A program made the position numbers and the translations under genes. From Chitinophagaceae bacterium (GTDB lineage: Bacteria; Bacteroidota; Bacteroidia; Chitinophagales; Chitinophagaceae), in contig CANGOX010000026.1 of NCBI GenBank assembly GCA_947455605.1, positions 1 to 38,329 on the forward strand: a stretch of DNA of 38,329 nt. The letters are read 5' to 3'. The notes beneath the pieces are model-generated. The model was not told where the DNA came from. It saw only the letters and a list, made by a program, of their open reading frames with translations, and made no database searches. Shown piece after piece: positions 30,547 through 38,329 of the stretch; position 1 is the stretch's first letter; the number at the start of each line of letters is the position of its first letter.

Positions 30547-31594
30547 CAAAACAACATTATTGGTTCTTTCTCCGGGATTTCCTGTTAATGAAACAGATAC
30601 CACCTGTCTTCCTGCACAACAATCTCTTATCCGTTCGTTTAATCAATATTTCCCCGAAGTGCAGGTGATCATTCTCACATTTGAATATCCGCATACCAGC
30701 CAACCGTATACATGGTTTGGAAATGAAGTGATCCCTTTTAACGGAAGAAACAAAGGAGGTATCGCAAGATGGTTGCGATGGATAAGGATCTGGGTAAAAT
30801 TGGCTCGGTTGAAACGAAAATACCGGATCAAAGGGATACTGAGTTTCTGGCTGGGACAATGTTCGCTGATGGGAAATTATTTTGGCAGACTGTACGGACT
30901 GAAACAGTTTACCTGGATCCTTGGGCAGGATGCAAGAAAGGGCAATCAGTATATTAAATGGATCAGCCCCAACGCAACTTCACTAATTGCCATGTCTGAT
31001 TTTTTGGCCAATGAATTATTTAACCAGTATGGCGTTAGCCCTGCATATACCATCTCAAACGGGATAGATCCCGCGTTGTACCCTCACGTTCCACTTACCC
31101 GAGATATTGATATCATTGGCGTTGGGTCGCTGATACCATTAAAGCAATATGATATTTTTATAGAAGTGGTGCGTATGTTGCATCAGGTTATCCCGAATCT
31201 CAAAGTAATTTTGTGTGGCGAGGGTAATGAAAGGAACCGACTCAGTTCCCTCATTCAGCAATACGGTCTGGAAGATACCATCACGCTAACCGGAGAAAAA
31301 ACACATACTGAAGTTTTACAATTGATGCAACGAAGTAAACTGATGCTGCATCCTTCTTCTTATGAAGGATTTAGTGGTGCCTGTCTGGAAGCTTTGTATG
31401 CCGGTGCCCATGTGATCAGTTTTCAACAACCCATGAACGGATGGATCAGGCATTGGCATTTAGCAGCAGATACTGCCTCGATGAAAGAATTGACCCTACA
31501 ATTATTATCAACGGAAGATCTTCCTCACGATCCTGTGTTGCCGTATACCATGGAAGATACTGCGAAAGCATTCATGGAATTATACAGCAGTTAA
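30530..31594 (+). CDS. glycosyltransferase family 4 (GT-B)
   Basis: A 354-residue retaining-type GT-B enzyme. The N-terminal half (VLSPGFPVNETDTTCLPAQQ) binds the acceptor. The C-terminal Glycos_transf_1 domain has GVGSLIPLKQYDIFIEVV, LKVILCGEGNERNRL, and HPSSYEGFSGACLEALYAG, the EGF..CLEA form of the E-x7-E donor-binding motif. The sugar and acceptor are unknown. It is the first gene at the left edge of the accessory cluster and overlaps the convergent glycosyltransferase gene by 15 bases. Confidence 0.9.
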   Translation: MHPEDNKTTLLVLSPGFPVNETDTTCLPAQQSLIRSFNQYFPEVQVIILTFEYPHTSQPYTWFGNEVIPFNGRNKGGIARWLRWIRIWVKLARLKRKYRIKGILSFWLGQCSLMGNYFGRLYGLKQFTWILGQDARKGNQYIKWISPNATSLIAMSDFLANELFNQYGVSPAYTISNGIDPALYPHVPLTRDIDIIGVGSLIPLKQYDIFIEVVRMLHQVIPNLKVILCGEGNERNRLSSLIQQYGLEDTITLTGEKTHTEVLQLMQRSKLMLHPSSYEGFSGACLEALYAGAHVISFQQPMNGWIRHWHLAADTASMKELTLQLLSTEDLPHDPVLPYTMEDTAKAFMELYSS

Positions 31595-32698
31595 AGCAAC
31601 ACAAAGCTGATACAGTTTTTCTGTGATAGCCGGCAAAGAATATTCTTTTTCAAAATGTGACCGGACCTCTTTTGAAAATTGCTCATAAGGGATGCTTACC
31701 GAATCTGTTAATTGCCCGGCCAGTTCGACAGCATTACCGGGTTCAAAATAAAGACCAAACTTTCCATCGCTGATCACTTTCAAGGATGGGGGTATAGAAC
31801 TTACAATAGGAATACAACCGCATGACATTGCTTCCAGCAATCCCGCACTACCCGCTTCGCGATGACTTGCAGAAATATAAAAATCGGCAGCACTGTACCA
31901 TATAGGTAATTCCGCATAAGGTATATAGCCATGCAGAAAAATAAAATCCGCTAAAAAAGGATGTGCTGCTATCCATTGATTCATTTGTGGCAGACATTCT
32001 GCAGATTGGTAAATAAAATGCAGAGAGGTACCGGGATGATCGCCGGTAAATTTTTCAAATGCAGATAGAACTGTCATAGGATCTTTATTCGCATCTAACC
32101 TGCCCACCCAGAGATAATGCAGTCCTGCATGCATTCCCAATTTTTGTTGGGCAGCAGCTTTATCCAGTTTTGAAAAAGAAGTATACGTGGCAGGCAGCTC
32201 ATATACTTTTTCAAAGTTGCTGATCGACCCTGTATCAACCCATTCTTTTGCATTGCCCAAAGAGGTAAAGAGGTAGGTATCTGTATAACGATCAGCTATT
32301 TTCTGAAATATTTTCTTTGGCCATTTGGGTGGATGATCGGCATGGTGCTTGACTATGATCTTTGTCTTCTTAATCAGAAACCATTTCATCACCAATATCT
32401 GAAAGGGAAATTGCAATCCCTGCACCAAAACAATATCGGGTTGCCGGTTTTTGAGATAACGGAGTGTTTGAAAAGGAATGTAGAAAAAGTAATTCTTTGC
32501 ATGAAAGAAACGAAACCCTGTTTGTTCTTTTAGTAAGGTTTGTGGATTATCCAGATGTTTGATTACTTCTATCTGCAGTTTATCCTTGATCACCGGCACG
32601 TAATTGAGTGAACTCTGTTGTGCTTTGATCAGCGCTTCCGTATCCGGGTATTCGGTATTGGCATGAAAAGTAATATCTACCAATTTCAGGGAACCCAT
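31580..32698 (-). CDS. glycosyltransferase family 4 (GT-B)
   Basis: A 372-residue GT-B enzyme. LHYLWVGRLDANKDPMTVLS opens the C-terminal domain and FYISASHREAGSAGLLEAMS carries the E-x7-E motif (E in REAGSAGLLEA). It differs clearly from the neighbour at 30530. It is the last gene of the leftward operon: its ATG overlaps the stop of the amidohydrolase gene as TAATG, a sign of translational coupling. Confidence 0.9.
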   Translation of the reverse strand: MGSLKLVDITFHANTEYPDTEALIKAQQSSLNYVPVIKDKLQIEVIKHLDNPQTLLKEQTGFRFFHAKNYFFYIPFQTLRYLKNRQPDIVLVQGLQFPFQILVMKWFLIKKTKIIVKHHADHPPKWPKKIFQKIADRYTDTYLFTSLGNAKEWVDTGSISNFEKVYELPATYTSFSKLDKAAAQQKLGMHAGLHYLWVGRLDANKDPMTVLSAFEKFTGDHPGTSLHFIYQSAECLPQMNQWIAAHPFLADFIFLHGYIPYAELPIWYSAADFYISASHREAGSAGLLEAMSCGCIPIVSSIPPSLKVISDGKFGLYFEPGNAVELAGQLTDSVSIPYEQFSKEVRSHFEKEYSLPAITEKLYQLCVALTAV

Positions 32699-33879
32699 TA
32701 TGGCACCAATTGAATAGGTGATAGAAGCGCAGCAGCGTGATGTTTTTGTATCTGCTGCATCAGCGCCGGTAGATCTCCCGCAACCGATTTAACACTGCCT
32801 TTGATCTGGATCCTGCTGAACATCGGGGATTGCATACCTGCATCAGTTAACTGTTCATCTAATGAAGAATCGTATAAGCGGATCTTTCCCTGGTGTACAA
32901 CCAATAGCAGATCTTCTGGATTAACCGCATAAAAGGCATCCATGCTGTTTTGTATCCCATTTTTTCGGGCTATCACAATATCAGCTATCGATCCTTCTTT
33001 GAGAGATCCGTAATGATCCCATCCCCATACCGATGCAGCCGTATGTGTTACACTGTGAAATAATTCCTTATCTGAAAGCATTCCTGAAACCCTGGCCAAT
33101 CTTAACTGTTCCCATATATTCCAGCCAGCGGTAAGGGTTGAATCTGTGCCGAATAAAATGCGGGTATTATGTTTTAGCTGTTTGATATCTGCCGTATGAT
33201 CGAGTAAGAAATAATTGGAAGCGGGGCACCATACCAATGCTTTAAACGACCGAGCCTGGTCTGATGTCATGGCCACCCCATGAACACCCACCAATGATTT
33301 CCTGAAAAAATTCCAGCGGATCAGTTCTTCAATTTCATTTGTGGCAACAGCATCGGTACCCTCTCCTGTATGGATCACATATGCGAGATTTTTTTTGCCG
33401 GGTCTGTTCAATTTCCATTTCCAGTTCTTCTCAAAGCCCACAGAATGCAAACTTGGATGCTGTTGTTCAACATGGATCAAAGGATCTGCAATAGGAAGTG
33501 TATCGCCATGGTTAACAACCCTGGTAAATCCATTCAGTAGATTCTTATAGATACCCCATTGGGTCCTTAAATGTTGGGGAATCTGTAAGACCTCATTTAT
33601 TGCCGGTTTATTTTGGAGATGAATATCATTCCCCCATTCGCGGTAATTGGCATATACTTTATTGCCTATGGGCGGAAAGAGGTTGAAATCGAGATGCTCG
33701 TGCGAATTGGCCAGCGCGGGAAATGCGATGGCATTGTTGAATACGATCGCTTTTTTCTTTTCAATATCCTGTTTTAATGCGCCTGTGGGTAAAACTGCCT
33801 GGATTGTATTGCGCTCAACCCATAGTTCTTTCGGCAATCTATCTTCTTCCCCAACTATGCAAACATTACGCAGGAGCAT
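32698..33879 (-). CDS. amidohydrolase, ATZ/TRZ deaminase-like
   Basis: A 393-residue metal-dependent hydrolase with a TIM barrel. Metal ligands can all be placed: H60 and H62 (ANSHEHLDF, in place of the more usual NTHTH), H170 with E173 (IHTGEGTD), H200 (GVHGVAM) and D246 (FGTDST). VWCPASNYFLL (217-227) is the CP-x-SN motif of the cytosine/SAH/8-oxoguanine deaminase branch. It probably deaminates or hydrolyses a nucleobase-like or cyclic amide compound; the substrate is unknown. It overlaps the upstream methyltransferase gene by 14 bases and the downstream glycosyltransferase by one. Confidence 0.85.
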   Translation of the reverse strand: MLLRNVCIVGEEDRLPKELWVERNTIQAVLPTGALKQDIEKKKAIVFNNAIAFPALANSHEHLDFNLFPPIGNKVYANYREWGNDIHLQNKPAINEVLQIPQHLRTQWGIYKNLLNGFTRVVNHGDTLPIADPLIHVEQQHPSLHSVGFEKNWKWKLNRPGKKNLAYVIHTGEGTDAVATNEIEELIRWNFFRKSLVGVHGVAMTSDQARSFKALVWCPASNYFLLDHTADIKQLKHNTRILFGTDSTLTAGWNIWEQLRLARVSGMLSDKELFHSVTHTAASVWGWDHYGSLKEGSIADIVIARKNGIQNSMDAFYAVNPEDLLLVVHQGKIRLYDSSLDEQLTDAGMQSPMFSRIQIKGSVKSVAGDLPALMQQIQKHHAAALLSPIQLVP

Positions 33880-34618
33880 GTTTCTTTTTTAAATGAATAC
33901 CGTAAATGATGGGCACACCTTTGAATTTTTCAAAAACGGCCAATGCATTTTGTTTCTCGTAAAACGATTTTACCCGCTCGTCGATCTTTCTTTCGGTAAT
34001 ACGTAAGGGCTCCAGATTCAGTTGCTTCGCAATCTGTATAACGCTCTGAATACTATGAACATAATTCTTCACGGCCACCAGCTTCCCCTCATGTTTGAAG
34101 GTACGGTTACCCCCCCGTACCAGTGCGTCGGGATGGTAATCTGTTAGGAGTATCTCACCGCCGGGTTTCAATACCCGCTCCCATTCTGCCAATGCCTTGC
34201 CGGCTTCGGGTATATGGGCCAGGGCTAAAGTAGACAAGATGATATCACAGGAGGCATCGGGCAGGTTTATATGATGATCATTTAAACGAACCGTTTTCTG
34301 TTCGGGAAACTTCTGTTGCAGCACAAGAAGCATTTCTTTGGATACATCAAAACCGATGAGTTCGGCCGGGGCTTTGTTAATGAGCTTTTGCCAATGTCTG
34401 CCGGTGCCACATCCAATATCGGCCACTTGCTTATTGTTCAATGTTACACCATCAAGTAATTCTGTAAATAATTCCTCATCCAATGCCAGCATCAGGTTAT
34501 CGGGTTGGGCATCATAAGCGGCTGCCCACAGATCATAGGCTTTTTCGGGGTCGGTCTCTGAAACCCTTACGGGTATTAGCTTTCGGATGTATTTTTTCAG
34601 GATGGCGGTTACTGACAT
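33866..34618 (-). CDS. class I SAM-dependent methyltransferase
   Basis: A 250-residue methyltransferase with motif I VADIGCGTGRHW (about residues 65-76), ELIGFDVSKEML, LSTLALAHIPEAGKAL and RVLKPGGEILLTDYHPD (Methyltransf_11 pattern). It is the first gene of the leftward operon and overlaps the amidohydrolase gene. The 111-bp gap to the divergent radical-SAM gene should hold both promoters, but no exact TAnnTTTG is seen there. The substrate is unknown. Confidence 0.88.
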   Translation of the reverse strand: MSVTAILKKYIRKLIPVRVSETDPEKAYDLWAAAYDAQPDNLMLALDEELFTELLDGVTLNNKQVADIGCGTGRHWQKLINKAPAELIGFDVSKEMLLVLQQKFPEQKTVRLNDHHINLPDASCDIILSTLALAHIPEAGKALAEWERVLKPGGEILLTDYHPDALVRGGNRTFKHEGKLVAVKNYVHSIQSVIQIAKQLNLEPLRITERKIDERVKSFYEKQNALAVFEKFKGVPIIYGIHLKKKHAPA

Positions 34619-34729
34619 AATTTGAAGTTACTGCGTTTTTCTATTGCCGCTTCATCCCGGAATTAATCAATTAAGCAGGCAACCCTCCTTTATCAATTAT
34701 CGTTTAGCTACTGAGCCTCAAATGATTCT

Positions 34730-36229
34730 ATGAACAAGGTCCTTTTATTCAACCCAAAAAGTGCCAACGCCAAATACCGGATCCCCAATTCGATCATGAA
34801 TATTGCGGCATCCATAGAAGGGATGTACGAATGGGTGATTGTTGATGGTAACCGGGAAGCCGATCCTTATGCCGCTATGGCTAAATATCTGGCAACAGGA
34901 GATTATCCTTATATCGGATTTACGGTAATGCCTGGCCCGCAGTTAAAACAGGCTATCCCATTAGCAAAAAAGATCAAAGCAAATTTTCCGGGAACAACGA
35001 TGATCTGGGGAGGCTATTTTCCTTCCAATCATTATAAAGTAGTGATCGAATCTGATTATGTAGATTTTGCCATCAATGGTCCGGGCGACCATGCATTTCC
35101 TGCTTTGATCAATGCCCTGGAAAATCATACACCCTATGAACTGATCAAAAACCTGGTATACAGAACCGGTGATACGATCGTGAAGAATGCCAAAGAAGAC
35201 CTGATTGAACAGGATACCCTGAACCCGCTTCCTTACGATAAACTCGATCAGTTGTATTATATGGAAAAATACCTGGGCAAGACTTACCTGGGTAACCGCA
35301 CCATTGCTTATCATTCGAGCATCGGGTGTCCTTTTACCTGTTCTTTTTGTGCCGTGGTTCCTATTTATGAAGCGAGATGGAAAGCTAAATCGGCGCAGCT
35401 GGTATATAATGATATCAAATACCTGAAAGATAAATGGGGAGCTGATGCGATAGAATTTCATGATAATAATTTCTTTGTATCAGAGAAGCGTACCAATGAG
35501 TTTTCGCAACTGATCAAAAAAGAAAACATGACCTGGTGGGGAGAAGGACGGATCGATACCATTGATAAATACAAGGATGAATCCATAGCCCTCCTGCGCG
35601 AATCGGGTTGTAAGATGATCTTTTTTGGTGCCGAAACCGGCAATGATAAGATCCTGAAGCAGATGGATAAGGGTGGTACCCAATCCGGCGAACAGATCGC
35701 AAGGTTTGCTGAACGCATGAAAAAATTTGATATCATTCCTGAATATTCTTTTGTACTCGGCATGCCTGCACCCACACCGGAAGAAGTAATGGAGCAGATC
35801 GAGTTTGATATCAACTTCATCAAAAAAATAAAATCCATCAATCCCGAAGCTGAGATCATTATATATACTTACAGCCCAGTACCATCAGAAGGATCTGAAT
35901 TATATAAACAGGTTCTTGCCAATGGATTTGAATTTCCACAAAAACTGGAAGACTGGATCGAACCCATCTGGGAAAAATTTGATCTCCGTAAAAATCCTTT
36001 GACCCCTTGGTTAACACCAGAGATGATCCTTAAGATCAGAAATTTTGAGACTGTATTAAATGGTTATTACCCTACCGTATCAGATATCCGCTTAAACCAG
36101 GTTAAACGTAAATTGGTGAAGTTTGTATCCGGATTACGTTATAACACCGGCTTTTATCAATACCCATACGAGATCAAATTATTACACCGGCTCTGGAAAT
36201 ACCGTCAACCTGAAATTCAAGGATTCTGA
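34730..36229 (+). CDS. B12-binding-domain radical SAM protein
   Basis: A 499-residue class B radical SAM enzyme. Residues 1-135 form a cobalamin-binding-like fold (MNKVLLFNPKSANAKYRIPN; FTVMPGPQLKQAIPLAKKIK). The canonical DxHxxG is absent, as in many of this class. The radical SAM core has C200, C204 and C207 (SSIGCPFTCSFCAVV), then EFHDNNFFVSE, KMIFFGAETGND and EYSFVLGMP. Such enzymes methylate unactivated carbons or rearrange rings. It begins the rightward operon and is followed by a methyltransferase gene after 2 bp. Confidence 0.93.
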   Translation: MNKVLLFNPKSANAKYRIPNSIMNIAASIEGMYEWVIVDGNREADPYAAMAKYLATGDYPYIGFTVMPGPQLKQAIPLAKKIKANFPGTTMIWGGYFPSNHYKVVIESDYVDFAINGPGDHAFPALINALENHTPYELIKNLVYRTGDTIVKNAKEDLIEQDTLNPLPYDKLDQLYYMEKYLGKTYLGNRTIAYHSSIGCPFTCSFCAVVPIYEARWKAKSAQLVYNDIKYLKDKWGADAIEFHDNNFFVSEKRTNEFSQLIKKENMTWWGEGRIDTIDKYKDESIALLRESGCKMIFFGAETGNDKILKQMDKGGTQSGEQIARFAERMKKFDIIPEYSFVLGMPAPTPEEVMEQIEFDINFIKKIKSINPEAEIIIYTYSPVPSEGSELYKQVLANGFEFPQKLEDWIEPIWEKFDLRKNPLTPWLTPEMILKIRNFETVLNGYYPTVSDIRLNQVKRKLVKFVSGLRYNTGFYQYPYEIKLLHRLWKYRQPEIQGF

Positions 36230-36231
36230 TC

Positions 36232-37008
36232 ATGATACCACTCCCCGATTCAGCCATATTAACCAATTTATATGTACCTGGTTTTACAAAGCCGGATTAC
36301 TTTTTTGAGAAAAGGTATATAGGCCTGCGCAATAAGGAAAAAAGGATCTACTCAGATGAAGAAGTAAAACAATTACCTGCCTGCGATACATCACACCCTC
36401 ACTATAAGGAATGGTTGTACAGGAAAAATTCCAGTCATAAACTGATCACATATCTGGCGAACAAGAAAAAAGCATTACAGATACTGGAGATAGGTTGTGG
36501 TAATGGTTGGCTATCTAACCGTTTATCTGCCATTCCCAGGAGCCGGGTATTGGGTATTGATATTAATTTCACAGAACTGCAACAGGCCGCAAGGGTTTTC
36601 AATGATTGTCAGAAAATGAAATTCATGTATGGGGATGTTGAGACAGGCGTTTTAGGAGACAGAAAATTTGATGTTATTGTGCTGGCAGATACTTTACAAT
36701 ATTTCCGTTCCCCGGACGAGATCCTGGAACTCTGTTTACAATACCTCAACCCCAACGGCGAGATCCATATTACTGATACCAGGTTTTATCCTTTGAAAGC
36801 AATGAAGGGATTGAATAACAGATCCGCTGACTATTTCAGTTCGATGGGGTATCCCGAAATGGCCTATCATTATTTTCATCATAGCCTTGGTGATCTTGCG
36901 CATTTCAATCATACGATCCTGTATAATCCGGATTCATTCTGGCAAATATTTTCAAGACAATCGGTGCCCTATCATTGGATCTGCATTCAAAAAGATAATC
37001 GTTCATGA
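36232..37008 (+). CDS. class I SAM-dependent methyltransferase
   Basis: A 258-residue methyltransferase. After an N-terminal extension of about 80 residues (GLRNKEKRIYSDEEVKQLPA), motif I is LQILEIGCGNGWLSNRLSA, followed by RVLGIDINFTELQQA, MYGDVET and FDVIVLADTLQYFRSPDEIL. It is unlike the methyltransferase at 33866 outside the motifs. It lies 2 bp after the B12-radical-SAM gene and one base before the next radical SAM gene, so the three are a tightly packed operon. The substrate is unknown. Confidence 0.88.
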   Translation: MIPLPDSAILTNLYVPGFTKPDYFFEKRYIGLRNKEKRIYSDEEVKQLPACDTSHPHYKEWLYRKNSSHKLITYLANKKKALQILEIGCGNGWLSNRLSAIPRSRVLGIDINFTELQQAARVFNDCQKMKFMYGDVETGVLGDRKFDVIVLADTLQYFRSPDEILELCLQYLNPNGEIHITDTRFYPLKAMKGLNNRSADYFSSMGYPEMAYHYFHHSLGDLAHFNHTILYNPDSFWQIFSRQSVPYHWICIQKDNRS

Positions 37009-37009
37009 T

Positions 37010-38059
37010 ATGCCGGCATCAACAGTAATTCATACTTACCGGCGATACCGCACACTGCAAACAGATAAGATCTCTGCGTTGCCGATCGTGATCTTAATGC
37101 CGCACAGTGCCTGTAATTGTCTGTGTGTGATGTGTGATATCTGGAAGGGTAATAAGAACCTGAAGCAGCTTACAGAAAAAGATGTAGAAGGTTTAATGAA
37201 CACCTTTCGTAAAATGGGCACACAACAGGTATTGATGTCGGGTGGCGAAGCCTTACTCAATCCCAACTTTTTCCGTTTCTGTGAAATATTGAAGAAAGAA
37301 AATATACGGATCACTGTATTGTCAACCGGACTCACCTTACAACGCCATGCAGCAGATCTGGTAAAATGGACGGATGATATCATTGTATCGCTTGATGGTG
37401 ATGAAGAACTGCATAACCGCATCCGCAATATTCCGGGGGCTTTTCATAAAATGACAGAAGGTATTCAGGCGATAAAAAGTATCCGACCTGATTTTTCCAT
37501 CACAGCCCGTTCGGTGATCCATAAACTGAATTACCGGAAATGGCCGTCTATTATTGCCAGTGCGATAGCAATGCGATTGGATGGGATCAGTTTTTTACCT
37601 GCAGATATCAGCAGCAATGCGTTTAACAGAGAGGTTGTGTGGACAAAGGAAAGACAGCTGGACATTTTACCGGATACAGCCGAATTGATTGAATTGCAGG
37701 AAATTCTTGATCAGATAAAAGATCAATACAAGAAGCAGTTTGAAGAAGGGTTTATTGCCGAAACGCCCGAGAAATTGCAGAAAATTGTTGCACATTATGG
37801 TGCGATACATGGGTTGAATCTGTTTCCGTATAAAAAATGTAATGCACCCTGGGTATCTGCAGTGATTGAAGCGGATGGAACAGTAAGGCCTTGTTTTTTT
37901 CATGAAGCCATGGGTAATATCCGGGATGAATCATTGGAAAAAATTTTAAACGGAGAGAAAGCTTACCGGTTTCGCAAAGAACTGGATATGCAAAATAACC
38001 CTACCTGTTTAAAATGTGTTTGTTATCTTAATCTTCCGCCGAGGGCGGGACTTATTTAA
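37010..38059 (+). CDS. radical SAM protein with SPASM-like C-terminus
   Basis: A 349-residue radical SAM enzyme. The CxxxCxxC cluster site is C35, C39 and C42 (PHSACNCLCVMCDIW), with a further Cys at 37. QVLMSGGEALLNPNFF is the GGE motif and DDIIVSLDGDEELHNRIR the next core strand. The C-terminal part has KKCNAPWVSAVIEADGTVRP with CFF, and NPTCLKCVCYLN, as in SPASM domains that bind extra Fe-S clusters. The frame is open 41 codons upstream inside the methyltransferase gene, but ATG 37010 directly after its stop (TGATATG) and family alignment support this start. Confidence 0.9.
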   Translation: MPASTVIHTYRRYRTLQTDKISALPIVILMPHSACNCLCVMCDIWKGNKNLKQLTEKDVEGLMNTFRKMGTQQVLMSGGEALLNPNFFRFCEILKKENIRITVLSTGLTLQRHAADLVKWTDDIIVSLDGDEELHNRIRNIPGAFHKMTEGIQAIKSIRPDFSITARSVIHKLNYRKWPSIIASAIAMRLDGISFLPADISSNAFNREVVWTKERQLDILPDTAELIELQEILDQIKDQYKKQFEEGFIAETPEKLQKIVAHYGAIHGLNLFPYKKCNAPWVSAVIEADGTVRPCFFHEAMGNIRDESLEKILNGEKAYRFRKELDMQNNPTCLKCVCYLNLPPRAGLI

Positions 38060-38067
38060 TATTACTC

Positions 38068-38329
38068 ATGAAACGTATACTTTTTTCACACTCCTATTTT
38101 TTACGTTTCGATCCCAAGCAATGGGAAACGGGCCAGCCTTATGCCCCATTGGGAACTATCTATGCTGCTTCCTGGATGCGGGAGCATGGATATGAAGTGT
38201 CTTTGTTTGATACCATGTTCCTGAAAAGTCCGGAACTCATAACCGAAAAGATCAATACTTATCAACCGGATATTTTTGTAGTGTATGATGATGGTTTTAA
38301 TTATCTCACCAAAATGTGTCTTACTAATA
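38068..38329 (+). CDS. B12-binding domain protein, probably radical SAM, cut off by window edge
   Basis: The first 87 codons of a gene starting MKRILFSHSYFLRFDPKQWE, 8 bp after the preceding stop. PYAPLGTIYAASWMREHGYE followed by VSLFDTMF is the N-terminal pattern of cobalamin-binding domains in class B radical SAM proteins (compare the P-L-G-L-x-Y-x-A-x-x-L start of BchE-type proteins). The radical SAM core would lie beyond the window. It extends the rightward operon. Confidence 0.8.
   Translation, partial: MKRILFSHSYFLRFDPKQWETGQPYAPLGTIYAASWMREHGYEVSLFDTMFLKSPELITEKINTYQPDIFVVYDDGFNYLTKMCLTN

Noticed and set aside
34961..35461. 166-residue leftward frame
   Set aside because: Antisense shadow of the B12 radical SAM gene, which has clear cysteine and core motifs.

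Overview
The window looks like a chromosomal segment of a member of the Bacteroidota, most likely family Chitinophagaceae. The reasons are: a type IX secretion plug protein (DUF5103), a lipoprotein Omp85 of the TamL kind, an archaeal/eukaryotic-type ProS of about 490 residues, LytS/LytTR regulators, moderate G+C, almost no Shine-Dalgarno sequences, and several promoters of the Bacteroidota form TTG-N(about 20)-TAnnTTTG. This placement rests on gene content and recognition, not on a database search. | Positions 1-11150 are mainly housekeeping. In order: the 5' part of a membrane protein gene, a Gfo/Idh/MocA oxidoreductase, a small transaldolase, the SRP RNA gene, a T9SS plug protein facing a LolE/FtsX-type permease, a SpoU rRNA methyltransferase facing TamL, truB and proS. 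| Positions 11260-18060 encode envelope functions: a Gly/Tyr-rich lipoprotein, a FadL-like barrel, an FkbM methyltransferase, and an operon of two M16 peptidase-family proteins. One of these has the HxxEH zinc site and the other has lost it and gained a C-terminal domain. | Positions 18165-25430 return to housekeeping: miaA, a pRiA4b ORF-3-like protein, cca, a GT9 glycosyltransferase, tsaC, dapD and a DMT transporter. | Positions 25559-30069 are regulatory: an operon of a LiaF-like membrane protein, a DUF4288 protein, a LytS-type kinase and a LytTR regulator, followed by a receiver-only regulator and a NarL-type regulator. | From 30530 to the right edge lies an accessory cluster of two glycosyltransferases, a deaminase-type amidohydrolase, two SAM methyltransferases and three radical-SAM or B12-binding proteins. 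It is arranged as a tight leftward operon and a tight rightward operon sharing a 111-bp divergent gap, and it continues past the window. I cannot assign its product, and it is the best candidate here for an undescribed pathway. | A second theme is intergenic. Many gaps hold a short word of about 6-10 bases, different in each gap, that is repeated in tandem and often also inverted into a long hairpin. No tRNA, rRNA, CRISPR array or insertion sequence was seen.
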